DNA of 64,000 nucleotides from Micromonospora musae (GCF_003626635.1 NZ_RAZT01000003.1:372001-436000); one strand, 5' to 3'; shown: positions 26,256 to 35,371, numbered from the stretch's first letter. The notes: a model not told the origin generated them from the letters alone. Numbers and translations: made by a program.

Positions 26256-27626
26256 ATGTCGCTGCACCGCCGTACCGTGCTCGGGGCCGGTCTCGCGGCC
26301 GCGTCCGCAGCCCTCGCCGGCTGCCGGGAGGTGACCCGTCCGGTCGCGGCCGAGCCGGCCACCAGCCCCGCCGCGAGCGGGAGCGCCGCCCCGCCGTCCG
26401 CGCCGGGCCGGGCGCCCGCGCGCGGCACCGGCCAGGCCGCGCCCGATCCCGCCGCGCCCGCGCCCGGACGCGGCCGGACCGACCTGGCCGGCAGGTTGCG
26501 CCTGACCCTCGGCCGTCATCTCTCCCCGACCGACGACAACCCCGACCATCCGGCGTACGCGGGCGCGGTCGCGCTCTGCCAGCTGAACGGGGCGGACCTG
26601 GCGAAGGCGTGGGTGGGCAAGGCGCTGCGGTACGGCGCCGGCCCGGTGCTGCTGCCCGAGTCCAAGCAGGTCGCGATGCGGTACGACTCGATCTTCGACC
26701 TCGCCTCGCTCACCAAGGTCTACACGGCGATCCTCGCCCTGCAGCAGGTCGACAGCGGGCAGCTGGAGCTGGACACGAAGGTGGTGGACCACCTGCCCGG
26801 GTTCACCGGCGCCGGCAAGGACAAGATCACCGTCGCGATGCTGCTGGCGCACACCAGCGGCCTGCCGGTCGGCGCCAAGGTGGTCGGCCTGCCCGACGAC
26901 GCGGCTCGCCGGGCGGCGGTGCTGGCCACTCCCCTGGTCAGCGGGGCCACGCCCGGCACGGTCTTCCGCTACTCCAGCGTCGGGTTCATGGTGCTCGCGT
27001 TCCTCGTGGAGAAGGTCACCGGCCGGCCGCTGGACCAGGCGCTCCGGGCCGGGCTGACCGGTCCCCTCGGCCTGCACGACACCGGCTTCAAGCCGAAGAC
27101 CTGGCTGAGCGCCGCGGAGCAGGCGGCCCGGCTCGTCGCCACCGACGCCCGCTCGTCGCGGGGGCTGCTGCGCGGGGTGGTGCACGACGACGTCGCCAAC
27201 CACATGGGTGGGATCGCGGGCCACGCGGGCATCTTCAGCACCGCCGCCGAGGTGGCCGTCATCGGGCAGCTGCTGCTGGGCGGTGGCGCTTACCGGGGCA
27301 CCCGGATCCTGTCGGAGGAGCTCACCCGGCGGATGCTCGAGAACGTGAACGCGGGGCTGCCGGCCGTGGATCCGGAGCGCCCGCACCGCACCTCGGCGCA
27401 CGGTCTCGGCGTCGTGCTCGACCAGCCCTGGTTCATGGGCCGGCTGAGCGGTCCCCGCACCTTCGGGCACACCGGCTTCACGGGCACCTCCCTGCTGGTC
27501 GACCCGGTCCGGCAGCTGGTCCTCGTGCTGCTCACCAACCGCGCCCACCCGAACTGGAGCTGGGCGGACCCGGATCCGGTCCGGGTGTCGGTCGCCGACA
27601 CGGTCGCCGCCCCGAACGCCCGATGA
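26256..27626 (+). CDS. Tat-dependent lipoprotein, serine beta-lactamase/CubicO-like hydrolase
   Basis: 456 residues from the ATG at 26256; ATG at 26244 is an alternative and neither has a ribosome-binding site. The N-terminus MSLHRRTVLGAGLAAASAAL ends in lipobox LAGC (Cys about residue 23) and has twin Arg, so a Tat-exported lipoprotein is likely. After a Pro/Ala linker comes a class C beta-lactamase-like domain: nucleophile motif SLTK (about residue 150), YSSVGF as the Tyr-containing second motif, and FGHTGFTGTS as the third (HTG). These are the residues of CubicO-type esterases and DD-peptidases. Substrate unknown; a wall-modifying or esterase role is possible. Ends just before a 78-bp hairpin element. 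Confidence 0.88.
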   Translation: MSLHRRTVLGAGLAAASAALAGCREVTRPVAAEPATSPAASGSAAPPSAPGRAPARGTGQAAPDPAAPAPGRGRTDLAGRLRLTLGRHLSPTDDNPDHPAYAGAVALCQLNGADLAKAWVGKALRYGAGPVLLPESKQVAMRYDSIFDLASLTKVYTAILALQQVDSGQLELDTKVVDHLPGFTGAGKDKITVAMLLAHTSGLPVGAKVVGLPDDAARRAAVLATPLVSGATPGTVFRYSSVGFMVLAFLVEKVTGRPLDQALRAGLTGPLGLHDTGFKPKTWLSAAEQAARLVATDARSSRGLLRGVVHDDVANHMGGIAGHAGIFSTAAEVAVIGQLLLGGGAYRGTRILSEELTRRMLENVNAGLPAVDPERPHRTSAHGLGVVLDQPWFMGRLSGPRTFGHTGFTGTSLLVDPVRQLVLVLLTNRAHPNWSWADPDPVRVSVADTVAAPNAR

Positions 27627-27634
27627 CCAGTTCG

Positions 27635-27712
27635 TGATCGACTCGGGTTCGAGGAGGTCGGGGTCTCCCGCTCACCCGGACCGCCCGGCTCCATGGACGT
27701 TCGAGTCGATCA
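27635..27712. repeat. hairpin element, copy A (diverged)
   Basis: 29-nt arms (27635-27663 and 27684-27712) around a 20-nt spacer. The left arm reads TGATCGACTCGGGTTCGAGG then AGGTCGGGG, and the right arm is a degenerate inverse. It aligns end to end with the copies at 48012-48088 and 63532-63609. It begins eight bases after the serine hydrolase stop. Confidence 0.65.
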
Positions 27713-27863
27713 TCCGTCGGCGGCCGGGCTCGCGCGTCCGGGCGCATTCCGCCCTGCGGACCGCCTGCCGTTCTCCGCACAAACAGACATACGACGCTGC
27801 CCGCGACCAGCGACACGGGGTCCGAGTTTGGAAGACGCGACACAACGCACTCCCGCAACAGGG

Positions 27864-27909
27864 TCGTGACGTGTCACGATTCAAAGCACGGCGTGCGGGT
27901 CACGCCGTG
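27864..27909 (+). promoter_or_regulatory. operator-like palindrome and leader hairpin upstream of the membrane protein gene
   Basis: TCGTGACGTGTCACGA (27864-27879) is a perfect inverted repeat. Seven bases on, CACGGCGTG (27887-27895) pairs with CACGCCGTG (27901-27909) around a five-base loop. Both lie 45-90 bases before the GTG at 27955. The rest of the 328-bp gap holds the hairpin element and no gene. Confidence 0.45.
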
Positions 27910-27954
27910 GGGGATGGGGCGGCCGCGCCGCAGGCGCGTTGAGGAGGGTGTCCG

Positions 27955-28794
27955 GTGTCAGCGGGTGGGGCCCGCCGGGGACGGCGGGACAACGGGCTCG
28001 ACGCGAGCGAGTACGCCATCGCCGGCGACGTCGATCCACGCGTCGGCGAACACCTGCTGGACGTCCTGGCCGCCGGCGGCATCGCCGCGTACCTCCAGCC
28101 GTCGGCCGATCTCAACCCGGTCACCCGCACCACCACGGTCCCGGCCCGGCCGGTCGACCGCCTCTACGTCGACCGCTCGCACCTGACGACCGCGCGGGAC
28201 TACCTGAGCCAGCTCGCCGACGAGGGCACGCCCGAGCAGCCCCCCGCCGACGAGCCGGACATCGACGCCGAGTGGGCACGGATCGTGGCCGGCTTCCACA
28301 CCACGCCGACCGCCGGCGCCAACCCCTGGCCGGCCGCCGAGGACATCGACGAGCCGAGCGGGCCGGCCGCCGGCCCGCTGACCCGGGCGGGGACCGACGA
28401 GGCCGGGCCGACCGCGACCGACGTACGCCGCCTGCCGTACGCGGCCGACATCTCCGGCGTCTCGGTCGGGCGCACCGACCGGCACGACGAGCCGTCGCTG
28501 CTCGACGGGCTGGACACCTTCGGCGCCGACCTGCCCGACGACGAGGACGAGCGCTACACGCCGCCGCCTCCGCCGCCGCTGCCGCGAATCTCCAAGTACG
28601 CCGCGGTCGGCGTGTTCGCCGTGGTGGTCGGCTTCGTGCTCTTCCTCTTTCCGTCGCTGCTCCCGATCGACCGTTCGATGGTCACGCTGGTCGGTTTCAC
28701 CGGGATCCTCGCCGGTTTCGTCACGCTCGTCTGGCGGCTGCGCCCCGGCGGCGACGAGGACGACCGCGATCCCGACGACGGCGCGGTCGTCTGA
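27955..28794 (+). CDS. membrane protein of unknown function (acidic linker, two C-terminal membrane helices)
   Basis: 279 residues from a GTG preceded by GAGGAGG. The N-terminal 90 residues form a small folded domain (YAIAGDVDPRVGEHLLDVLA, then AGGIAAYLQPSAD and VDRLYVDRSHLTTARDYL), which has the alternating strand-helix look of DUF2007-type signal-transducing domains. Next is an acidic disordered region of about 100 residues ending in PPPPPPLPR, then two membrane helices (about 215-235 and 243-262) and an acidic cytoplasmic tail. Found widely in actinomycetes, with no known function. It is alone between the hairpin element and otsA. Confidence 0.7.
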   Translation: MSAGGARRGRRDNGLDASEYAIAGDVDPRVGEHLLDVLAAGGIAAYLQPSADLNPVTRTTTVPARPVDRLYVDRSHLTTARDYLSQLADEGTPEQPPADEPDIDAEWARIVAGFHTTPTAGANPWPAAEDIDEPSGPAAGPLTRAGTDEAGPTATDVRRLPYAADISGVSVGRTDRHDEPSLLDGLDTFGADLPDDEDERYTPPPPPPLPRISKYAAVGVFAVVVGFVLFLFPSLLPIDRSMVTLVGFTGILAGFVTLVWRLRPGGDEDDRDPDDGAVV

Positions 28795-28971
28795 CCCCTC
28801 CGCTACCGGGCGGTCACCGACCGCATCGCGGGACGACGCCCGCCCACGGTCGGTGTGTCAGTGGTGTAACTTACGGTCAGCAGGAATACCGCTGAACGTC
28901 ACGTCCACCGCTGACTGACCGGTTGTTCCTTTCTCGTGGCGGTCAGTCCACTGCTGATCGGAATGCCCGAG

Positions 28972-30462
28972 ATGCGACATAGTTCACTGGTCGTCGTGGC
29001 CAACCGCCTACCCATCGACGACAGCATCGCCCCCGACGGCGCGTGCGAGTGGCGGCGCACCCCTGGCGGGCTGGTGAGCGCGCTGCACCCGCTGCTGCGG
29101 CACACCCCCGCGACCTGGGTCGGCTGGGCCGGCGGCACGGGCCCCGCCCCCACCCTGCCCGACGTCGACGGGGTGCACATGCGCGCCGTCCCGCTCACCG
29201 CCGAGGACCTGCGCGACCACTACGAGGGCTTCGCCAACTCGACGCTCTGGCCGCTCTACCACGACGCCGTCGAGCAGCCGGAGCACCACCGGCGCTGGTG
29301 GGAGGCGTATCAACGGGTCAACCGGCGGTTCGCCGAGGCCGCCGCCGAGGTCGCCGAACCGGGCGCGGTGGTCTGGGTGCAGGACTACCACCTGCACCTG
29401 CTCCCCGGCCTGCTCCGGGCGATGCGGCCCGACCTGCGGATCGGGTTCTTCCTGCACGTGCCGTTCCCACCGCCGGAGCTGTTCATGCAGCTCCCCCGCC
29501 GGGCCGAACTGCTGCGCGGCATGCTCGGCGCCGACCTGATCGGGTTCCAACGCGTCCAGGCCGCGCACAACTTCGCCCAGCTCGTGGCGAAGGTGCTGAG
29601 CCTGCCCGCCACCGACCGACGGATCGGTGTCGACGGGCGGGTCGTACGCATCGGCGCCTTCCCGGTCTCCATCGACACCGCCGAGATGGCCGCGCTCGCC
29701 GCCCGCCCCGACGTCGCCGCCCGGGCCCAACGGCTGCGGCAGGACCTCGGCCGTCCCGAACGGGTGATCCTCAGCGTCGACCGGATGGACTACACCAAGG
29801 GCATCGAGCAGCGACTCAAGGCGTACAGCGAGCTGCTGGCGAGCGGGCACGTCAAGGTCCGCGACACGGTGCTGGTGCAGGTCGCCGTGCCCAGCCGGGA
29901 ACGGGTCGGCCAGTACCAGATCCTGCGGGAACGGGTCGAGCGCGAGGTCGGACGGATCAACGGCGAGTTCGGCCGGGTCGGCGAGCCGGCGATCCACTAC
30001 CTGACCCAGCCGTTCGACCGGGCCGAGCTGGCGGCCCTCTACCGGGTCGCCGACGTGATGGCGGTGACCCCGCTGCGAGACGGGATGAACCTCGTGGCCA
30101 AGGAGTACGTGGCCGCCCGCGTCGACGACACCGGCGCGCTGCTGCTCAGCGAGTTCGCCGGGACGGCCGCCGAGCTGTCCCAGGCGTACCTGGTGAACCC
30201 GCACGACCTGGAAGGGCTGAAGGAGGGGCTGCTCGCCGCGCTGCACGCCGCCCCGGCCGACGTCAGCCGGCGGATGCGGGCGATGCGGGCGCACCTGCAC
30301 GAGCACGACATCCGGGCGTGGGCGCGCTCCTACCTCAGCGCCCTGGATGAGACCGGCCCGCTGGTGCGGCGGCTGGTGAGCGGGACGGACGCCGCCTCGA
30401 TCACCGTGCCCGGCCAGCCGGACCGCTCCGCCACCCGGGTCGAGCACCCGTCGGGCGGCTGA
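28972..30462 (+). CDS. otsA: alpha,alpha-trehalose-phosphate synthase (UDP- or GDP-forming)
   Basis: 496 residues from the ATG at 28972 (MRHSSLVVVANRLPIDDS), the start used by close relatives; in-frame GTG 28936 and ATG 28963 are alternatives. GT20-family enzyme that joins a nucleotide glucose to glucose 6-phosphate to give trehalose 6-phosphate. Seen: NRLPIDDS, the GG loop TPGGLVSAL, WVQDYHLHLLP with the catalytic Asp, DRMDYTKGIEQRL with substrate Arg/Lys, and PLRDGMNLVAKEYVA. Length is normal. No phosphatase (otsB) gene is adjacent in the window. The C-terminal 30 residues are extra and disordered. It ends four bases from the convergent hydrolase gene. Confidence 0.95.
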   Translation: MRHSSLVVVANRLPIDDSIAPDGACEWRRTPGGLVSALHPLLRHTPATWVGWAGGTGPAPTLPDVDGVHMRAVPLTAEDLRDHYEGFANSTLWPLYHDAVEQPEHHRRWWEAYQRVNRRFAEAAAEVAEPGAVVWVQDYHLHLLPGLLRAMRPDLRIGFFLHVPFPPPELFMQLPRRAELLRGMLGADLIGFQRVQAAHNFAQLVAKVLSLPATDRRIGVDGRVVRIGAFPVSIDTAEMAALAARPDVAARAQRLRQDLGRPERVILSVDRMDYTKGIEQRLKAYSELLASGHVKVRDTVLVQVAVPSRERVGQYQILRERVEREVGRINGEFGRVGEPAIHYLTQPFDRAELAALYRVADVMAVTPLRDGMNLVAKEYVAARVDDTGALLLSEFAGTAAELSQAYLVNPHDLEGLKEGLLAALHAAPADVSRRMRAMRAHLHEHDIRAWARSYLSALDETGPLVRRLVSGTDAASITVPGQPDRSATRVEHPSGG

Positions 30463-30466
30463 CCGG

Positions 30467-31279
30467 TCAGTGCGCCGCCGGCTCCTTCTCGAGCCAGTCC
30501 AGCAGCGCGTCGATCGGCTCCCGCCACCGGGCGTCGAGCATCAGGTCGTGCCCCATCCCGGGGAAGAGCAGCGGCGCCGAACCGTAGCGGCGGGCCACCC
30601 GGCTGAGCGCCGCGGCCGGCACCACCCGGTCGTCGGGGCTGCCCAGCACCAGCACCGGCGGGTCGCCCACCGGCGGCTCCAGCTCCGGGCGGGTCAGCAG
30701 CTGCCACTGGGCCCGCCGGCTCGCCCGGCCCAGCGTCGAGACGTACCGCCGGGCCTCCGAATCGGGCAGCTCACGGCTGAACAGCTGCGCGCGGCTCAGC
30801 CGCAACCGCCCGCCGAACGCGGCGGGCAGCGTACCCGCCGGGTTGCGCCGGAGCGCGGTGCCGAGCGTCCCCCAACCGCCGAAGACCGGCGAGACCAGCA
30901 CCGCCGCCCGGGCCGGGTAGCGGGCCAGCGCGTGCGCCACCACGAGTGCCCCGGCGCCGTGTCCCACCAGCACCGCCTGGCGCGGCAGGCCCGCGGCCAC
31001 CTGGACCACGTCGTGGACGTACGCCCGCAGCGACGCCTTCGGTGCGGCCTCGCTGCCGCCGTGGCCACGCAGGCTCACCGCGTGCGCGGGGAACCCGCGG
31101 GACACCGCATGCCCCAGCCAGTGCTCGGCGAACGCCCACGCCCCGTGCCCGAAGCCCGGTACGAAGAGCAGCGGCGAGCGCCCCTCCTCCAGCTCCGGGG
31201 TGTTGCTGAGCACCTCACGCCGGACCGGCCGGACCGGCCGCGCCCACTCCGACCCCCGGATGACCCGGACACTGCTCAC
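30467..31279 (-). CDS. alpha/beta hydrolase-fold protein lacking the nucleophile Ser
   Basis: 270 residues. The fold is clear: oxyanion loop LFVPGFGHGAW (about 38-48), HAVSLRGHGGSE (67-76), nucleophile elbow AVLVGHGAGALVV (102-114), acid in GSPDDRVVP and base His in FPGMGHDLML near the C-terminus. The elbow should be GHSxG, but residue 108 is Gly (codon GGC instead of AGC, one base apart) while the acid and His are kept. Either it is a non-catalytic relative or the base is unusual. It may be transcribed after the FMO gene, 118 bp upstream on the same strand. Substrate or ligand unknown. Confidence 0.85.
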   Translation of the reverse strand: MSSVRVIRGSEWARPVRPVRREVLSNTPELEEGRSPLLFVPGFGHGAWAFAEHWLGHAVSRGFPAHAVSLRGHGGSEAAPKASLRAYVHDVVQVAAGLPRQAVLVGHGAGALVVAHALARYPARAAVLVSPVFGGWGTLGTALRRNPAGTLPAAFGGRLRLSRAQLFSRELPDSEARRYVSTLGRASRRAQWQLLTRPELEPPVGDPPVLVLGSPDDRVVPAAALSRVARRYGSAPLLFPGMGHDLMLDARWREPIDALLDWLEKEPAAH

Positions 31280-31397
31280 GGAATCAACCCTTCGCTCGTG
31301 ACTGCCCGGCCCGCGGGCCCACTCTGCTCACTCGCGCTGGCGCCCCGCTCCGGGCGACGGCACGCGGCCTCGACGACGGTTCGCCCGCGGCGCGCGC

Positions 31398-32798
31398 TCA
31401 CTTCCCCTCCAGGGAGTCGAGGGCACGCTGCACGGCGCGCAGATAGTCGACGTGCCCGACCTCGAACCAGTGCCGGGTGCTCTCCTTCACCGGCCCGGAG
31501 TAGCGCTCCCCCGCCCGGGCCTGGGCGGTCGCGGCGAACGCCGCCGCCCGGTCCGGGCGGCTACGGCGTGCCTGCAGCAGCCGGGCGAAGAGCACGGCCT
31601 GCCAGTGCGCCAGCGGGAACAGGCCCGAGTCCGGCTGGAGCAGGCCGACCACGGCCAGCGTGGGGTGCCCCGGCGCGAACGCGTTGAGCCAGAGGTTGGG
31701 GCGGCCGGTCCCGGAGTCGTCGCCGAGCACCTTCGGATCGAGGAAGTCGAAGCGCGGCAGATAGCCGGTGGCGAAGACGACCAGCTCCGGTTCGATCTGC
31801 CGGCCGTCGGTGAGCTGCACCCCGTACGGGTTGAAGCCGGCGACCTCCGGCACGGGCGTGATCGCCCCGTGCCCCACGTGGTAGACGAGCTGGCTGTTCG
31901 CGATCGGATGGGTCTCGTAGACCCGGTGGTCCGGCGCCGGCAGCCCGAACCGGGTCAGGTCGCCGACGGTGAGGCGCAGCGTCGAGTGGTAGAGCCACTG
32001 CCGCATCCGCAGCGGTACCCGCAGCGCGAGCAAGGTGTCATTGACCTGGTCGGCGGGGCGCCCGAGGACGTACTTCGGGGCGTACCAGTAGCCGCGCCGG
32101 GTGGAGTGCCAGCAGTGCGACGCCTGCTGCGCGGCCTCGACGGCGATGTCGCAGCCGGTGTTGCCGGCACCGACCACCAGGACCCGCTTGCCCCGCAGCT
32201 GGGCCGGGTCCTTGTACGAGGACGCGTGCATGACCTCGCCGCGGAACTCCTCCAGCCCCGGGTAGCCGGGGAGCTTCGGCGACCAGTTGTGCCCGTTGGC
32301 GACCACCACTGCCGCGTAGCGGGAGGTGCGTTCCGGGCCGTATCCGCCGGTGCTGCGGGTGGTGACGTCCCAGCCGTCTCCCTCGACGGGCTCGACCCGG
32401 ATCACCTCGGTGCCGAACCAGATGTGCGAGCGCAGGTCGAAGTGGTCGGCGTACCGCTCGAAGTAGGCCAGCAGCTGGCTGTGGTGCGGGTAGTCCGGCC
32501 AGGAGTCCGGCATCGGGAAGTCGGGGAACTGGGTGAACGGCCGGGACGAGATCAGGTGGGTGCTGGCGTAGACCGGGCTGCGGTCGTGGCGCCAGTTCCA
32601 CGCCCCGCCGACGCCGGTCTCCCGCTCGTAGCAGTCGACACCGAAGCCGTGTTCCTTGAGGTTCTTCATCGCTGCCAGGCCACTGGCCCCGGCGCCGATG
32701 ACGCAGACCGTGTCGCCCCGGTCGGAGACCGGGCGGCCGTCGCGGCTCAGGGCGAGCGTGGTCGCCTCGGGATCGGGCCGGTCGGTGGAGGTGGTCAC
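31398..32798 (-). CDS. flavin-containing monooxygenase
   Basis: 466 residues from the GTG at 32798, which has AAAGGAG eight bases upstream. FAD- and NADPH-dependent oxygenase. Seen: FAD motif VCVIGAGASGLAAMKNLKEH (about 29-48), the FMO-identifying sequence FRGEVMHASSYKD, the NADPH motif VLVVGAGNTGCDIAVEAA, and LVVFATGYLPRFDF near the C-terminus. It resembles bacterial FMOs and their human-FMO-like relatives that oxidise nitrogen or sulphur in small molecules; the substrate cannot be read. The gene is followed by the alpha/beta hydrolase gene, but the neighbourhood does not define a pathway. Confidence 0.9.
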   Translation of the reverse strand: MTTSTDRPDPEATTLALSRDGRPVSDRGDTVCVIGAGASGLAAMKNLKEHGFGVDCYERETGVGGAWNWRHDRSPVYASTHLISSRPFTQFPDFPMPDSWPDYPHHSQLLAYFERYADHFDLRSHIWFGTEVIRVEPVEGDGWDVTTRSTGGYGPERTSRYAAVVVANGHNWSPKLPGYPGLEEFRGEVMHASSYKDPAQLRGKRVLVVGAGNTGCDIAVEAAQQASHCWHSTRRGYWYAPKYVLGRPADQVNDTLLALRVPLRMRQWLYHSTLRLTVGDLTRFGLPAPDHRVYETHPIANSQLVYHVGHGAITPVPEVAGFNPYGVQLTDGRQIEPELVVFATGYLPRFDFLDPKVLGDDSGTGRPNLWLNAFAPGHPTLAVVGLLQPDSGLFPLAHWQAVLFARLLQARRSRPDRAAAFAATAQARAGERYSGPVKESTRHWFEVGHVDYLRAVQRALDSLEGK

Positions 32799-32943
32799 CG
32801 GAACATCTCCTTTTGTGCGGCACGGGTGCCGGTCGCCGCGAAATCCTCCCCACATCGGAGCCGGTTGTCCAGCCCTGGCGGGTACCGGGTTGCGGGCGCG
32901 GCCGAGTGCCGGCACGGAGGCGGCCGGCGCGACCCGGCTGCGC

Positions 32944-33651
32944 TCAGCCGGCTACCGGCAGCAACAGGTCGACCAGGACCGGGAAGTGGTCGCTGGCCCG
33001 GCGGGTCTGCGGGGTGTCCACCACGTCGTAGTCGACCACGGTGATCCGCGGGTCGACGAAGAGCGCGTCGATCCGCGACCGGGGGTCGGCGCAGGAGTAG
33101 GTGAGCCGCTCGGCCCGGTCGGCGGCGACCGCCGCGTCGGTCAGCCCGTGGGCGACGGTGGACCAGGCCGGCCCGTCCGGTCCCTCGTTGAGGTCCGCGC
33201 CGACCACCAGGGGCATGGTCGCGGCCCCCAGCTCCCGTTTGAGGACGGCGGCCTGCGCGGGACGCTCGGCCGGGTCGGTGGAGAGGTGCGAGCCGGCCAG
33301 GGTGAACCGGGCGCCGCCGGCGACCACGCAGTCGGCGTACGCGGCGCCGCGCAGGTGCCGCCCGGGGGTGAGCGGGAACCGCTGGCACCGGGTGGCGAGC
33401 ACCCGGACCCGCAGGCTGGTCAGCAGCAGGTTGCCCAGCGCGGGCAGCCCGCCGCCCGCGACCACCAGGTTGACCGACTCGGCGAGCGCGGCCGACTTGC
33501 GCCGCCAGCGGAACCGCCGTGGGCCCTCCTGCACGATCACCACGTCCGGGGCGGCGTCGCGGATCACCGCGACCAGCGCGGCCCGGTCGTCTCGCTGACC
33601 GTGGATGTTGTACGACAGCACACGCAGCGGCACCCCGGAGCTTCCCGTCAC
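32944..33651 (-). CDS. endonuclease/exonuclease/phosphatase (EEP) family protein
   Basis: 235 residues from a GTG at 33651. Seen: LRVLSYNIHGQRDD (metal Asn), VVIVQEGPRRFRWRRKS (catalytic Glu), AGSHLSTDPAERP (His/Asp pair region), LVVGADLNEGPDGPAW (Asp-Asn), and RRASDHFPVLVDL with the terminal Asp-His. All catalytic positions of the DNase I-like fold are present. Members hydrolyse DNA, inositol phosphates or sphingolipids, so the substrate is open. It starts 14 bases after the glucokinase stop and is therefore the last gene of the SRPBCC - DUF5304 - glkA - EEP operon. Confidence 0.85.
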   Translation of the reverse strand: MTGSSGVPLRVLSYNIHGQRDDRAALVAVIRDAAPDVVIVQEGPRRFRWRRKSAALAESVNLVVAGGGLPALGNLLLTSLRVRVLATRCQRFPLTPGRHLRGAAYADCVVAGGARFTLAGSHLSTDPAERPAQAAVLKRELGAATMPLVVGADLNEGPDGPAWSTVAHGLTDAAVAADRAERLTYSCADPRSRIDALFVDPRITVVDYDVVDTPQTRRASDHFPVLVDLLLPVAG

Positions 33652-33665
33652 GGCGACCCGCCCGC

Positions 33666-34613
33666 CTACATCCGCCGGGCCAGGTCGGCGGCGCCGATGA
33701 CGCCCGCGCGGTTGCCCAGCTCGGCCGGGCGGATCTCGGCGACCGGAAGCCGGCTGCGCTGGGCGAGCGAGTCGATGTAGGAGCGCCGGGTCGGCCCCAT
33801 CAGCAGGTCACCGGCGTCGATCACGCCACCGCCGACGACGAGCACCTGCGGGTCCAGGATCTGGGCCATGTCCGCGAGGCTGGTGCCGAGCCAGCGGCCG
33901 ACCTGGGCGAACGCCTCGGTCGAGACCGGGTCGCCGCCCTTGGCCGCCGCGGTGACCATCGGCCCGGTGATCGCCTCGGCCTCACCCCCGGCCAGCTCCA
34001 GCAGCGCCGCGGCCCGCTGCGGCTCCTGCCGGGCGGCGGCGCGGGCGAAGCGGACCAGCGCGCTGCCGCTGGCGTACTGCTCGATGCAGCCGAGCCGTCC
34101 GCAGCCGCACTGGTGGCCGTCCGGGACGGTCAGCATGTGGCCCAGCTCGGCGGCGATGCCGTGCGCGCCGCGGACCAGCTCGCCGCCGAGCACGATGCCG
34201 CCGCCCACACCGGTGCCGATGGTGAACATGACCATGGAGTCGTCGGCGTGCCGGGCGGCGCCGTGGCGGAACTCGGCCCAGGCGGCCACGTTCCCGTCGT
34301 TCTCGACGACCACCGGCAGGCCGCTCTTCTTACTGACGTAGTCGCGCAGCGGCTCGTCACGCCAGGCGAGGTTCGGGGCGAAGAGCACGGTGGAGCGGGT
34401 GGCGTCGATCCAGCCCGCCGCGCCGACGCCGACCGCCTCGATCGACCGGTCGGCGGCCAGCTCGCTGACCAGGTCCGTGATGACGTCCCGGGTCTTGGCG
34501 ACGTCCTCGGCGGGAGTGTCCCGTCGGGCGTGCACGAGCACCTTGCCGGTCTCGTCCACGACACCGCCGGCGACCTTCGTGCCACCGACGTCGATCCCGA
34601 TGGTCAGCGTCAC
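33666..34613 (-). CDS. glkA: ROK-family glucokinase
   Basis: 315 residues from the GTG at 34613 (VTLTIGIDVGGTKVAGGVVD), with AGGGGAG eight bases upstream. ATP- or polyphosphate-dependent enzyme that phosphorylates glucose. Seen: ATP loop DVGGTK, VVVENDGNVAAWAE with the catalytic Asp, the ROK signature around GTGVGGGIVLGGELVRGA and AAELGH, and zinc-binding HQCGCGRLGCIEQYAS with three Cys and one His. In Streptomyces the homologous glkA, in the same gene context (DUF5304, SRPBCC and acyl-CoA ligase genes nearby), is central to glucose repression; the same role here is an inference. Operon with genes on both sides. Confidence 0.93.
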   Translation of the reverse strand: MTLTIGIDVGGTKVAGGVVDETGKVLVHARRDTPAEDVAKTRDVITDLVSELAADRSIEAVGVGAAGWIDATRSTVLFAPNLAWRDEPLRDYVSKKSGLPVVVENDGNVAAWAEFRHGAARHADDSMVMFTIGTGVGGGIVLGGELVRGAHGIAAELGHMLTVPDGHQCGCGRLGCIEQYASGSALVRFARAAARQEPQRAAALLELAGGEAEAITGPMVTAAAKGGDPVSTEAFAQVGRWLGTSLADMAQILDPQVLVVGGGVIDAGDLLMGPTRRSYIDSLAQRSRLPVAEIRPAELGNRAGVIGAADLARRM

Positions 34614-34683
34614 CGCTGCCACTCCCCTCTGCTGTGCTGCCCCGCCCGTGCCGGCCCTGCCGGCAAGTGCGGGATGTCCCTGG

Positions 34684-35331
34684 TCAGGCGCCGTCGCCTG
34701 GTGCGTCCGCGCCCACGTCGCCGGGGGCACGCGACGCGGGCACCACGGGTCGGTCGGCCGGCGCCCGGTCGGCCGTCGCCGCAGCCGGCCCGGCGTCGTC
34801 GACGGGCGGCACGGGAACGGCCGGGGCGGTCGTGTCGTCCGCCCGGGTCGCGGAGGACCACACGTCCTCCTCCGACGCCGGCTGAGAATCATGCCCGCTA
34901 CGGGTGGCCTCGCGCCAGACGAGGTCGTTGTCTGACGCGCCACCTCCCGCCTCGGCGGAAGGGTACGCGGGCCGCGGCGGCGGGTTCGCGGAGGCGAAGG
35001 CGCGCATAAGACTGGCCACACCGGCCGCCAGATCGCCCGCACCGGTGGCGAGTCGCTCGGCGAATTCGGGACTCGGATCACGAAGAGCGGCCATACCGCG
35101 ACATACCGGGCAGATGCAGCACTCGGCGGTTCCGGTGGCGAAACCGCCTGATTCCGGGTGCGACTCCTCGGTGGACCGGCCGCTGTGACCGAGGACACTG
35201 GCCACGATCCCGCCGAGCGGGCCCCAGGCCCCTGCTGTGGGGTTCGCGGCGGCCAGCCGCGCGGTCGCCAGGAGCGTGGCGACGAGTCGCTCCGCCTCCT
35301 CCCGGGCCGAGCCCGGATCCGTTGCCACCAT
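34684..35331 (-). CDS. DUF5304 family protein
   Basis: 215 residues from the ATG at 35331, with GAGGAG six bases upstream. The N-terminal half is conserved: EEAERLVATLLATARLAA, then a cysteine pair ECCICPVCRGMAALRDP (CCxCPxC, a possible metal site), followed by FAERLATGAGDLAAGVASLM, a helix that in relatives precedes the disordered tail. The second half is low-complexity (Ala, Pro, Asp). Found in the glkA operon of many actinomycetes; role unknown. It lies between the SRPBCC gene (40 bp) and glkA (70 bp). Confidence 0.8.
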   Translation of the reverse strand: MVATDPGSAREEAERLVATLLATARLAAANPTAGAWGPLGGIVASVLGHSGRSTEESHPESGGFATGTAECCICPVCRGMAALRDPSPEFAERLATGAGDLAAGVASLMRAFASANPPPRPAYPSAEAGGGASDNDLVWREATRSGHDSQPASEEDVWSSATRADDTTAPAVPVPPVDDAGPAAATADRAPADRPVVPASRAPGDVGADAPGDGA

Positions 35332-35371
35332 GGTCGACTCCTCTACCGTGGCGGCCGGGCCGCCGGACGCG

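Noticed and set aside
27635..27663. GGTTCGAGG in hairpin copy A looked like a tRNA T-loop
   Set aside because: No acceptor stem, anticodon arm or D-arm can be drawn around it; it belongs to the repeat element.
31280..31397. GAGTGAGCAGAGTGGG-like sequence as another copy of the 7-kb repeat
   Set aside because: Only a short core is shared; not enough to call it the same repeat.
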